NCBI GenBank assembly: GCA_031409495.1
Contig: JANNXI010000144.1
Coordinates: 1-16,849, forward strand
Direction of reading: 5' to 3'
Source of the DNA: JANMDR01 sp031409495
GTDB lineage: Bacteria; Pseudomonadota; Gammaproteobacteria; Burkholderiales; Usitatibacteraceae
DNA length: 16,849 nt
Under the pieces are notes generated by a model. The model was not told the origin of the DNA. It searched no databases and saw only the letters and a program-made list of their open reading frames with translations. Shown here one piece after another: positions 1 through 7,398 of the stretch. The translations under genes and the position numbers were made by a program. Every line of letters begins with the position of its first letter. Positions within the stretch are counted from its first letter, which is position 1.

Positions 1-84
1 GCCTTTCTTATGCAACCGCACGACTTGCTTACGCCGCTCGTAGAGTTGCTCTAGTGTTTGCTTTCGTGCGTTTTCTTTTTCCAT
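1..84 (-). mobile_element. IS630-like transposase, N-terminal 28 codons (partial, runs off left edge)
   Basis: Reading the minus strand from an ATG at 84-82 gives an uninterrupted frame to the window edge. It begins MEKENARKQTLEQLYERRKQ and continues VVRLHKKG. A short charged 'ARK' start followed by a helix with RRKQVVRLHKKG, leading into a helix-turn-helix, is what I know from the N-terminus of IS630-family transposases. Only 28 codons are visible, so the catalytic DDE domain cannot be checked. The next gene on the other strand is a receptor cut off at its N-terminal side, which fits an insertion element ending between about 85 and 140. The inverted-repeat end of the element cannot be defined with only one end in view. 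The family call is from recognition of the protein start, not from a search; another HTH-type transposase is possible. Confidence 0.6.
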
Positions 85-104
85 AAATGTTGGAGTCGTA
101 AAAC

Positions 105-407
105 TTGAAAAAGTTCATACTTTATCGGGCCGAATCTATAACGTATCGTTACAACACGCAACTTTCGGCGACCCTCGGTTGGCGCATCAGCGGCACGCAA
201 TATGGAGCGCTTGATAATAGTGACGTTAACGCAAATTCGTATTTTGGGTTTAGCAAATTTAGCGTAGCCGATATACGTACTCAATATAAGTTAAATAAAA
301 ATTGGACGTTAAGCGCAGGCGTCGATAACTTGGGCAATCAAAAATACTGGGCGTTTCATCCCTATCCTCAACGCACTTACACGGGCGATATTAAATGGAC
401 GTATTAA
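105..407 (+). pseudogene. TonB-dependent siderophore receptor, C-terminal remnant truncated by insertion
   Basis: The frame encodes the last strands of a TonB-dependent receptor beta-barrel. Typical elements are YRYNTQLSATLGWRISG, the segment VADIRTQYKL, then AGVDNLGNQKYWAFHPYPQR and an aromatic C-terminal residue (WTY). A whole receptor is about 650-800 residues; only about 90 are left. An in-frame stop at 99-101 closes the frame upstream. The only start is a TTG at 105, and the first dozen codons do not look like barrel sequence. Homology appears to begin near 138-144, next to a TATA at 137-140 where an element that duplicates TA could have inserted. The product lacks plug, TonB box and signal peptide and cannot work as a receptor. 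It overlaps the next gene by 13 bases, so the two were probably co-transcribed as a siderophore receptor/PepSY pair. Confidence 0.8.
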
Positions 408-1933
408 CAAAACCGTTAGCCACAGATAGCGCAGCCGCAATGCGGTTTCGCTTTTTTTGGCGTATCCACTTTTGGGCAGCCGTAATTACAGCACCCATTG
501 TGCTGTTTGCCTCGGTAACGGGCTTGCTCTATGTGTTTACACCGCAAATTGAAGCATGGCGGCATGCCCATCTTGATACCGTTCTAGTCAGCGGGGTGCC
601 TAAAAATTTAGATGCGCAAGTCGCGGCAGCGCGTGCGGCTAATCCCGCCTTGTCACTACGCACCATTATTCCTGCGTATGAAGCTACCCAAACTACGCTG
701 GTTATTTTTGGTAGCGGTAAGCCGGTAAAAAGTGGACGGATTGAAGGGGCAAACACGGCCGTCGCAGCCGCAGTGCCCGCCTCAATCGTAGATGCGGGGG
801 AAATTGGAAGTGACGAACATGCGGCGCATCGCGCAGCTGGCGATGCAAAACCGCCCTCCAAGCAAACAGGTGCGCACCAAACTAGCGTAGCCGATAGCCC
901 AGCCACCAGCAGCGTCGCGGCTGCAGGTGGGCACGGTTTTCCGGATGGCAAAATTGCCTATATTAATCCTTACACTGGCGCAGTCCTTGGCACGTATGAT
1001 GAAATGGATCGCTTCAACAATTGGGCGCGTAAGCTCCATTCCACGGCGCTGCAAGGCGACGGCTGGCGTTGGGTGCTTGAGCTGGGTGCGTCATGGTTGC
1101 TGGTGATGCTGTGTACCGGATTTTATTTGTGGTGGCCGAAGTCGAAGGCGGCCGGTGGGCGTGGTTTATCCGCACTTTGGCCGCGATCGAAAAAGGGCCT
1201 GAGCGCACGCTTAGCATGGCGGGAATGGCATAGCTTTATCGGTCTGATTGCAGGCGGCATGTTGCTTATCGTATTGGTTACTGGGCTTACTTGGTCAAAG
1301 TATACGGGTGCGAATTTTCGCGAAGCGCTAAAAGCTGCGGGTCAATCAGCGCCGCGCGCACCTGCCAAATTGGTGTCGGTGTCGGTTTCGGCTGCAGCAA
1401 ATGCGCCGTTAACCACCGGCAGTATTTACGCTCTTGCCAGTGCGGCGGCACCCACTGTGCGTTTACAACTTACGCCGCCAAAGGATGCGAGCGACGTCTG
1501 GCGGGTAGCAAATTATGATCGTAGCCAACCCACTGCACGGGTGCAGTTAATACTCGATCAATACACCGGAAACACCCTATTTCAGGCCGGTTGGGATGTT
1601 TTGCTCTTCGGCGCTAAAGCCACGGGAGCGGGCATTCCGTTTCATCGCGGTGAGTTTGGATTATGGAATCAGGCGCTGTTGATTTTTGCAGCTCTGGCAG
1701 CCATATTTTCAGTGGTTTCGGGCTTCGCAATGTGGTGGCAGCGTCGTCCCGCAAAAGCCATCGGCGCACCAAAAATATCATGGCAACACGTGCGCGCGAT
1801 GCCGCTTTGGCTTTGGCCGTTAGCTACGGTGTTAGGGTTGGTAATGCCGGTATTTGGCCTAAGCCTGTTGGCGTTCGTTGGCTTAGAAATTTTGCGTTTA
1901 CTGATGATTAGAACCGAAGGCACAGCGGTTTAA
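395..1933 (+). CDS. PepSY-associated transmembrane protein (PiuB-like iron-uptake partner)
   Basis: A 512-residue inner-membrane protein of the PepSY-TM family, which typically sits beside TonB-dependent siderophore receptors and is thought to help iron release or reduction after uptake. Predicted membrane segments lie near residues 24-48, 226-247, 280-300, 425-447 and 470-504. The family-type pattern is visible: RIHFWAAVITAPIVLFASVTG near the N-terminus, then a periplasmic part with YINPYTGAVLG (189-199), RKLHS (212-216), WREWHSFIG (275-283) and PFHRGEFGLW (415-424). Unusual is an Ala/Gly/His-rich stretch at about 118-182 with histidines at 142, 145, 161 and 180, inserted before the NPYTG motif. 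The ATG at 395 overlaps the receptor remnant; an internal ATG at 440 also fits the start of homology, and neither has a strong Shine-Dalgarno. The native promoter was probably lost with the 5' part of the receptor. It is convergent with the heme operon. Confidence 0.85.
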   Translation: MDVLTKPLATDSAAAMRFRFFWRIHFWAAVITAPIVLFASVTGLLYVFTPQIEAWRHAHLDTVLVSGVPKNLDAQVAAARAANPALSLRTIIPAYEATQTTLVIFGSGKPVKSGRIEGANTAVAAAVPASIVDAGEIGSDEHAAHRAAGDAKPPSKQTGAHQTSVADSPATSSVAAAGGHGFPDGKIAYINPYTGAVLGTYDEMDRFNNWARKLHSTALQGDGWRWVLELGASWLLVMLCTGFYLWWPKSKAAGGRGLSALWPRSKKGLSARLAWREWHSFIGLIAGGMLLIVLVTGLTWSKYTGANFREALKAAGQSAPRAPAKLVSVSVSAAANAPLTTGSIYALASAAAPTVRLQLTPPKDASDVWRVANYDRSQPTARVQLILDQYTGNTLFQAGWDVLLFGAKATGAGIPFHRGEFGLWNQALLIFAALAAIFSVVSGFAMWWQRRPAKAIGAPKISWQHVRAMPLWLWPLATVLGLVMPVFGLSLLAFVGLEILRLLMIRTEGTAV

Positions 1934-1958
1934 TGCCGGCACGCAGCTTTCGGTATTA
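1931..1958. terminator. Possible stem-loop between convergent stop codons
   Basis: TAATGCCG (1931-1938) can pair with CGGTATTA (1951-1958) across a 12-base loop, with one G-U wobble on the plus-strand transcript. The stem contains the stop codons of both convergent genes. There is no T-run on either side, and on the minus transcript the wobble becomes an A-C mismatch, so termination activity is uncertain. Confidence 0.25.
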
Positions 1959-2756
1959 GGCCGCAAATAGTATCGGCCGTCCGGTTTCGGGGTGCGTTAT
2001 CCGCCGCATATCGCAGCCGAAGCAGTTTGCCATGTTCGCTTTGCTCAGCACATGATCGGGCGTACCGAGTGCCATTAACTGACCATTTTTAAGTAGAGCA
2101 ATTTCATCGGCATATTGGGCGGCCAAGTTTAAATCATGCAGCACCAATAGCGCGGCGCAATTATCCTGCTGGGCGAAGTCTCGTGCCACCTGCAGCGCTA
2201 GATGTTGGTGCGCAATATCAAGTGCTGCAATGGGTTCATCTAGCAACATAACGCGGGGCGCGCTACTTGCGGCTTCCCAAAGTTGCGCTAGGATACGCGC
2301 TAGCGCCACGCGCGCGCGCTCGCCGCCAGACAAAGTGGGAAACAGCCGGTGGGTAAATTTTTGCATGTCTAGCTGCGCCAGCGCCGCATGGGCAATTGCT
2401 ACGTCGCGCGCCTTCGGATAACCATTGCAGTGCGGTGAGCGGCCTAACAGCACCACTTCAAGGGCGGTGAACATAAACGCTGTATTGGTTTCCTGCGGCA
2501 ATACGGCGCGGCGTGTGGCGCGCTCTAATGCCGTCCAATCGCCTAATTGCTTTTCGCCCAGCATGACTGCGCCACTGTCGGGCACAAAATCACCACTGGC
2601 CACCTTAAGCAGTGTAGACTTGCCCGCGCCATTCTCGCCCATTAACGCCAACATTTTGCCATTAGTGATGTTGAGCGATACGTTATCTACCAGCAGCCGT
2701 CCACCGCGTTTCACCACAATATTTTTAAGCGCTAATAACGGTGCTGTCGTTTCCAT
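1956..2756 (-). CDS. hmuV: Heme ABC transporter ATP-binding protein HmuV
   Basis: A 266-residue cytosolic ATPase that would power heme import through the HmuU permease. Visible ABC motifs: Walker A GENGAGKST (40-48), Q-loop Gln88 (LPQET), signature LSGGE (142-146), Walker B VMLLDE (169-174), D-loop IAALD (176-180) and H-loop His207 (VLHDLN). Length and motif layout fit HmuV/BhuV/ShuV proteins, and the HDLNLAAQYAD segment with the C-terminal RPILFAA-type end is typical of the FecE/HmuV group. The Walker A has Glu instead of the usual Pro after the first Gly, a tolerated variant. It is the last gene of the minus-strand heme operon, 5 bases after hmuU, and ends 22 bases from the convergent PepSY gene. 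The heme rather than vitamin B12 or siderophore assignment rests on the neighbouring hmuS and hmuT. Confidence 0.93.
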   Translation of the reverse strand: METTAPLLALKNIVVKRGGRLLVDNVSLNITNGKMLALMGENGAGKSTLLKVASGDFVPDSGAVMLGEKQLGDWTALERATRRAVLPQETNTAFMFTALEVVLLGRSPHCNGYPKARDVAIAHAALAQLDMQKFTHRLFPTLSGGERARVALARILAQLWEAASSAPRVMLLDEPIAALDIAHQHLALQVARDFAQQDNCAALLVLHDLNLAAQYADEIALLKNGQLMALGTPDHVLSKANMANCFGCDMRRITHPETGRPILFAA

Positions 2757-2761
2757 CCGCT

Positions 2762-3919
2762 TTAGCCCCCCGCCAAGGTGCGGCGCTGTTGCAGCAGCAG
2801 CGCTAGAAAAAACGGCGCACCAATTAGGGCGGTGAGAATGCCAATCGGCAATTCAGCCGGTGCAATTGCCGTGCGAGCAAGGGTGTCAGCAAACGTGAGC
2901 AATAGCGCTCCTAGCAGGCCGCTTGCAGGTAGCACAATGCGATTATCAGGTCCTGCGCACAGGCGAATTAAGTGCGGCGCTACCAGTGCCACAAAGCCGA
3001 TCACGCCCGCTACCGCCACACTAAAGCCCGTTAATGCGGCTACGCAAACGATGATGGTGCGCTTTATGGCTTGTGTATTCCAGCCTAGGTGCGTGGCTTC
3101 AGTGTCGCCAAACATCAGTGCGTTTAGGCCCGGTGCAGTTTTTATTAGCACCAGCATTGCCAAGATCATCGGCACGGCAATAATGCCCAGCATTTGCCAC
3201 TGTGCCCCCCCCAAGGTGCCGAAAGTCCAAAAAGTAAAGCTACGGAGCTGCTCATCCGTCGCAATCAAAGTAAATAATCCGATGCCTGCAAACGCCATCG
3301 CACTGACTGCCACACCGGCTAGCAACATGGTGATCAGTGATGTGCGGCCTTCGTACTGCGACAGGCTGTAAATAATGGTCGTTGTAATTAAGCCGCCAAC
3401 AAACCCAAACAAGGGCAGGGTGAAGCCACCTAAAATTGCTGTAAAGCCTTTAAATACCGTGGCTCCCAGCACAATCACACTCACCACAGCAAAGGCCGCA
3501 CCTGAGGACACGCCAATTAAACCCGGGTCAGCTAAAGGGTTACGAAATAAGCCCTGCATTGCAGCGCCCGATACCGCTAAGGCCGCGCCAAGCAATAGCC
3601 CCAGCATCACTCTTGGTAGCCTAATTTCAGTAAGCACCGCATATTGCGTCGTGTCGATGGTGAAGCCAAAATCTAGGCCGATGAACTTCGCTAAAATTAG
3701 CAGCACATCATTGGCACCAATGGCGTACGCGCCACGTCCTACCGCCAGCACAACGCCTAGCGCTAGGGAGAGGATCAGCCCTATAAATAACACGCGGCTA
3801 TTGATGCGGCCCGGCACAGTGCTTTGCCAAAAGCGCCGCAAGGGTAGGCTGTAAACGCCGGTATTTAGCGGATCTACAGCCTTATTTTCAGGCAAAATTG
3901 GTGCGATGTCTGCTTGCAT
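2762..3919 (-). CDS. hmuU: Heme ABC transporter permease HmuU (FecCD family)
   Basis: A 385-residue polytopic inner-membrane protein of the FecCD/BtuC fold; as a dimer it would form the heme channel with HmuV. About ten hydrophobic segments are visible, the first at about 43-67. Family signatures are LPRVMLGLLLGAALAVSGAAMQG (101-123) with RNPLADPGLIGVSSGAA (126-142), and the ATPase-coupling stretch GFVALVAPHLIRL (308-320). The end is typical: ELPIGILTALIGAPFFLALL (356-375). The first ~40 residues extend beyond the usual start of the family. No Shine-Dalgarno precedes the ATG, so a later start is possible, or translation is coupled to chaN, which ends 6 bases upstream. hmuV follows after 5 bases. 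Confidence 0.92.
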   Translation of the reverse strand: MQADIAPILPENKAVDPLNTGVYSLPLRRFWQSTVPGRINSRVLFIGLILSLALGVVLAVGRGAYAIGANDVLLILAKFIGLDFGFTIDTTQYAVLTEIRLPRVMLGLLLGAALAVSGAAMQGLFRNPLADPGLIGVSSGAAFAVVSVIVLGATVFKGFTAILGGFTLPLFGFVGGLITTTIIYSLSQYEGRTSLITMLLAGVAVSAMAFAGIGLFTLIATDEQLRSFTFWTFGTLGGAQWQMLGIIAVPMILAMLVLIKTAPGLNALMFGDTEATHLGWNTQAIKRTIIVCVAALTGFSVAVAGVIGFVALVAPHLIRLCAGPDNRIVLPASGLLGALLLTFADTLARTAIAPAELPIGILTALIGAPFFLALLLQQRRTLAGG

Positions 3920-3925
3920 TAAAAT

Positions 3926-4954
3926 TTAAGTTTTAGGTAAAGCAATGTTGGGTGCCACGGCGGGTGCTGTCGCAGTGGCTGGCAATTTGATCGTCATGCT
4001 AGCACACGGATCCGCGCGGCTTTGCTTTGCCGTGAACCATACGTAGTCAAACGCTACTGGCGCGGCACCGAGCGCCAATTCAGCGAAATCAGCGGGCTTA
4101 AATTTATCGGCTTCCACTTCAATAAAACCGACAACAGCCACTGCTAGCTTGGGTTGCAATTTTTCTAAATAAAGTGGCGTTGCCATATTGCGGAGCACGT
4201 GACCGCGCCCCGCGATGAGAACAGCGCCGCTGGATGCATGCCCAGCCAGCGTTTGTGCCATCACTGCATCCCGGGCCCGTTGCGCGGCCACCATGCCCGG
4301 TGCCATCGCAGGCGGCAACTGGCCGCAATGGCTTTGCACCATGCCATCGCGCATTAGTGTTTCGCGCGTGGTGTTCCAGGTGCTTGAAAATAAATTTTTA
4401 TCAAAGCGATTTCCTAACGCTTCAAGGCCACCGCTGTACACTTTGCGTGCTTCCGCTCGCGATAAATTTGCGGCAGCTACATCAAGTTTGGAATCAATCG
4501 CGTGCGAAATTAGCGGCGCGTATTGCGGCCATTGCCAACCTTTGTGATTAAATTTGCCTGCGGCAGCCACCGTATCAGCCGTAGCAGCGGTTGCATTAAG
4601 TGCGGCGCTTATCGTTGCTTGATACTCGATATCAAATTGCTCTAAAACCAATGCTGGCAGGCGTTTCCGAGCGGTGAGGGAGATCAATATTTGTAGTTGG
4701 TTGCGATGATGTTGAACATTATCGTGCGTTTCGCCCAGCAGCACATACGGCGCTTTCGCTAGTGCTTCGTGTAGCTCCACAGTAGTAATGAAGGTATTTG
4801 CGCGTGCATCCCAAATTTTGTCTACGAGCGGATGATCTTGTAGCAGCAATGGTGTGGCGGGCGTAGCTGTGGGGGGCGATAATTGCGCACTAACGGTCAA
4901 GCTAAGATGCAAAGTGATGAGCAGACAAGCTATATTGAAAGTTGTTCGTTTCAT
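3926..4954 (-). CDS. ChaN-like heme-binding protein (Cofac_haem_bdg domain)
   Basis: A 342-residue secreted protein of the ChaN family, iron-regulated proteins that bind heme; in the known Campylobacter member a dimer stacks two hemes. The family core is visible: PYVLLGETHDNVQHHRNQL (69-87), LPALVLEQFD (99-108), then a long helical part with KGWQWPQYAPLI and, near the C-terminal third, VLIAGRGHVLRNMATPLYL. An N-terminal signal peptide (residues 1-23, cleavage after VSA) predicts export to the periplasm. Cys10 is too close to the N-terminus, with Asn at -3, to be a convincing lipobox, so this copy is probably soluble although many ChaN are lipoproteins. It lies inside the heme operon, 5 bases after hmuT and 6 before hmuU, implying that it works with the transporter, perhaps as a periplasmic heme store or chaperone. 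Confidence 0.85.
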   Translation of the reverse strand: MKRTTFNIACLLITLHLSLTVSAQLSPPTATPATPLLLQDHPLVDKIWDARANTFITTVELHEALAKAPYVLLGETHDNVQHHRNQLQILISLTARKRLPALVLEQFDIEYQATISAALNATAATADTVAAAGKFNHKGWQWPQYAPLISHAIDSKLDVAAANLSRAEARKVYSGGLEALGNRFDKNLFSSTWNTTRETLMRDGMVQSHCGQLPPAMAPGMVAAQRARDAVMAQTLAGHASSGAVLIAGRGHVLRNMATPLYLEKLQPKLAVAVVGFIEVEADKFKPADFAELALGAAPVAFDYVWFTAKQSRADPCASMTIKLPATATAPAVAPNIALPKT

Positions 4955-4959
4955 TTACG

Positions 4960-5817
4960 TTACCGATAAAATTGCGTGGCTAAATCAGCCACTACTTGCG
5001 GCAATCGCGGCCCAAAACCCAGCAGTGCTAGCGCTTCCATGTTGACTACGCGTTTGGCTTTGCCCGCGGGCGTGAGCGCTAAACCACCATTTTTTAGTAG
5101 CGCATCAACACTGCCTTGAGCGCTTAAGCCCTGCGTTGTAATTAAAATAATATCAGGCTGCGCAGAAATGCTGCCCTCAGTGGTGAGCGGGCGATAGCCA
5201 TTAAAACCGTTCATGGCATTTTCACCACCTGCAAGCAAAATCATAGCATTTGCAGAGGTGCCTTCGCCAGCCACTTGTGGCGACGGCCCGCCGTGCGCTA
5301 ACAAAAATAGCACCTTTGGCTTTCGGTTATTGCTGCTAGTTTTAACTAAGCGCTCAACATGCCCCTTTGTTTGTGCCCATTCGGCTTCTAGTTGCCCACT
5401 CAGCTTTTTGCCAGCAGCGGGCATCTCTAACCAAGTTGCTACTTTATTGATGTTTTCTAGTAACGCGGCCGCTGAATGCTCAGGGGAAATTTTTTCAAAA
5501 CGCACGCCTGCCGCCTGAATTTGCGCTACCGCCGTGGCAGGCCCGGCTTCGCCCGCCGCGAAAATGAATTTCGGTTTAAAGGCCAATACCCCTTCGGCGC
5601 TTAATGACCGTTGGTAGCCCACCTTCGGCGTGTTTTGTGCGGCAGCCGGAAAGAGCGATGTGGTGTCAGTCGCCGCTATCCGATCTTGGGCGCCAAGTGC
5701 ATAAACTATCTCTGTTATGGCGCCGCCAACAATTACGATGTCTTTATTTTGGGCGGATGCAATTTGCGGTGTAAGGCTGCTTAATGCCATCACGCATAGG
5801 CTGGCTAATAATTTCAT
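4960..5817 (-). CDS. hmuT: Periplasmic heme-binding protein HmuT
   Basis: A 285-residue periplasmic solute-binding protein that would carry heme from the receptor to HmuUV. A signal peptide spans about residues 1-22 (cleavage after ASA). The mature part has the two-lobe cluster A-III pattern: IVIVGGAITEIVYALGAQDRI at the start, VGYQRSLSAEGVLAFKP (66-82), a long linking helix (about 132-160), then VLFLLAHGG and PDIILITTQG in the second lobe. Tyr68 in VGYQR corresponds to the axial heme ligand of ShuT/PhuT-type proteins, which supports heme rather than siderophore. Its ATG overlaps the hmuS stop in an ATGA, so translation is probably coupled. The ChaN-like gene follows after 5 bases. Confidence 0.92.
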   Translation of the reverse strand: MKLLASLCVMALSSLTPQIASAQNKDIVIVGGAITEIVYALGAQDRIAATDTTSLFPAAAQNTPKVGYQRSLSAEGVLAFKPKFIFAAGEAGPATAVAQIQAAGVRFEKISPEHSAAALLENINKVATWLEMPAAGKKLSGQLEAEWAQTKGHVERLVKTSSNNRKPKVLFLLAHGGPSPQVAGEGTSANAMILLAGGENAMNGFNGYRPLTTEGSISAQPDIILITTQGLSAQGSVDALLKNGGLALTPAGKAKRVVNMEALALLGFGPRLPQVVADLATQFYR

Positions 5818-6944
5818 GCGACAACTTCCATTTGTGAGCCCTGCATGGCGTCGGTCGGCACAGTTAAACGCGGCAAAATATCGATAATGTCTCGCCAGGT
5901 TTGCAGCTCAGGAATACCCGGCTTACGCTTGCCAAAAAATTGCGCGAGTTGCATGCCATCGCCATCAAATAATTCAAGTGACGTAACTAAGCCTTCAGTA
6001 GTCGGCTTTTTCACAATCCAAGCTTCTGCAATATGGTCTTCGCGTAAGTGCAAATTAAAATCGGGGTCCAGTACATTTAGCCACGACCCCATGACTTGGA
6101 TATTTTCTACTTGGCCTGTATGAATTTGAATGCAACCAGTGTTGGCAACAAAACACATAATGGCCACTTTATTTTGTGCGGCCAGCTCCAACATCGCGCG
6201 GGCTGCTCTTACCGGCACGCGGTAGGCAAAACGCGGCTCGGCCAATCGCAATGCCTGTGTGCGCGCAAGACCAAATTTTTTGAGTACGCCAAAAAATTCA
6301 TGGGTATCTTTTAGCTGCGCCCAAGCATCATGAAAGGCGGGCACGTCAATTTCGTTATCCGGTTTTAACGTGTTGGTAGCGGTTTGCTTCGCATACACAT
6401 TTTCGCCCGCCAATTGATCGGGTGCCGCAAATTGCGCGCAGAGCATTTCAAATTCATCAATGCTCGATTCTGGCTGTAGAAATACCTTATGTACCGCATC
6501 GCCAAATGCATCAAAAAACTGTAATGACCTTTTAATTGCCCCACCGTCGGGCTCAGCCACGGCGTAAGCATGCTGCCATTGATTGAGGAACAGGCGTAAA
6601 TCAATATCATCGCCTAGGGCCATACCCATGTGCGCGTTGCCCGTTACGTCTTTGTATGTGCCCTTGCGCTCGTGCACTACCGCATAGTTGCGGGTCAGCG
6701 CCATCACCCGCCCAAGCGCACCGATGCGCGCGATGAGCGTTACCCAGTCGCCCTTCAAATGCGGTGCAAGGCGCGTGGCGAAACTACCAACTTGCGTCGC
6801 TACAAGCGCACCTTCGCTAACACCCAAAAATTCCGCAGCATCCCGAACACGCATTTTTTTATCGCGAATGGCTTCCTGCCAAGCCTCCTGCAATGCTTGG
6901 GGTTGATCTACATAAGGGTGATTCGCGATTTGTTTGTCTGTCAT
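5814..6944 (-). CDS. hmuS: Hemin-handling/degrading protein HmuS (HemS/ChuS family)
   Basis: A 376-residue cytosolic protein of the HemS/HmuS/ChuS family, which binds incoming heme and in several members breaks it down to free iron. Two structural repeats are visible. The first has RDAAEFLGVSEGALVA (34-49), GRVMALTRNYAVVHERKGTY (78-97) and DLRLFLNQWQHAYAV; the second has DAWAQLKDTHEFFGVLKKFGL (206-226), IQIHTGQVENIQVMGSWLNVLDPDFNLHLR (272-301) and the ending VKKPTTEGLVTSLELFD. His215 in DTHEFF matches the conserved proximal heme ligand. The frame is open to an ATG at 7007, but the ATG at 6944 is chosen because GGAG lies 6 bases before it and it matches the family start. The stop overlaps hmuT by 4 bases. 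Confidence 0.93.
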   Translation of the reverse strand: MTDKQIANHPYVDQPQALQEAWQEAIRDKKMRVRDAAEFLGVSEGALVATQVGSFATRLAPHLKGDWVTLIARIGALGRVMALTRNYAVVHERKGTYKDVTGNAHMGMALGDDIDLRLFLNQWQHAYAVAEPDGGAIKRSLQFFDAFGDAVHKVFLQPESSIDEFEMLCAQFAAPDQLAGENVYAKQTATNTLKPDNEIDVPAFHDAWAQLKDTHEFFGVLKKFGLARTQALRLAEPRFAYRVPVRAARAMLELAAQNKVAIMCFVANTGCIQIHTGQVENIQVMGSWLNVLDPDFNLHLREDHIAEAWIVKKPTTEGLVTSLELFDGDGMQLAQFFGKRKPGIPELQTWRDIIDILPRLTVPTDAMQGSQMEVVA

Positions 6945-6981
6945 GGCGGGCTCCAAAAGACGTGGTTTAAATTGTGTTGCT

Positions 6982-7377
6982 TTAATTGCGGTGGTAACGA
7001 CCAGCAACTAGGTTTTCTACGAACTGTTGCGCGTCAGTTTTCTCGATCGTTTTTTGCTTTAAATCGGTTTCCGCATGTGCGGCAAGTAGGGTAGGCAGTG
7101 CTTCAAGCGCTTCGTTACTCAGCTCAATATCAGTTGGTTCTGGCTCAAACTGGTTTTCCATTAACCAAGATTCCCAATCGCTTGCAATGCGATTACACAA
7201 GCGTCGCATGGCGGGATCTAGGCCTTTACAATCAGTTAAAAAATTTAGGTTATCGACAATTTTCGGAATATAAATTTCGCTACCTGTGCGCATGGCACAG
7301 CTCATGAGGCAAAACGTGCCAGCGATGACAGATTGCGGGTTTGGGTATTCAACTTTAGAAAAATCAACGTGATCCAT
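6982..7377 (-). CDS. Unrecognised 131-aa cytosolic protein of the heme operon
   Basis: I do not recognise this protein. It has 131 residues, no signal peptide and no membrane segment, so it should be cytosolic. It is probably mostly helical, with an acidic middle (residues 66-95). It has four cysteines: Cys23 and Cys27 in FCLMSCAM, Cys50, and Cys61, which could bind a metal or heme or form disulfides. Its position argues that it is a real gene: it starts 21 bases after the receptor stop, ends 37 bases before the hmuS ATG, and GAGG lies 11 bases before its ATG. The N-terminal DFSKVEYPNPQSVIAGTFCLM and LCNRIASDWESWLME look like conserved-family sequence rather than random translation. It is too large and unlike HemP/HmuP. 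A role in sensing or moving heme to HmuS is only inferred from location. Confidence 0.75.
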   Translation of the reverse strand: MDHVDFSKVEYPNPQSVIAGTFCLMSCAMRTGSEIYIPKIVDNLNFLTDCKGLDPAMRRLCNRIASDWESWLMENQFEPEPTDIELSNEALEALPTLLAAHAETDLKQKTIEKTDAQQFVENLVAGRYHRN

Positions 7378-7398
7378 AATGGCTTTGACCTCAGTGGT

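Noticed and set aside
2778..3371. 197-aa open frame on the plus strand
   Set aside because: Antisense to hmuU, basic and Ala/Pro/Ser-rich composition typical of shadow frames, no recognisable domain.
3375..3854. 159-aa open frame on the plus strand
   Set aside because: Also antisense to hmuU, Pro/Lys/Ser-rich shadow of a membrane-protein gene.
4925..4927. Cys10 of the ChaN-like protein as a lipidation site
   Set aside because: Too near the N-terminus for a signal peptide, and Asn at -3 does not fit a lipobox.
6945..7007. Upstream extension of hmuS to the ATG at 7007
   Set aside because: It would overlap the end of the 131-aa gene, has no homology to the family, and the ATG at 6944 has GGAG at the right distance.
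6630..7094. 154-aa open frame on the plus strand
   Set aside because: Opposite hmuS and the 131-aa gene, low-complexity Arg/Phe-rich translation without family resemblance.
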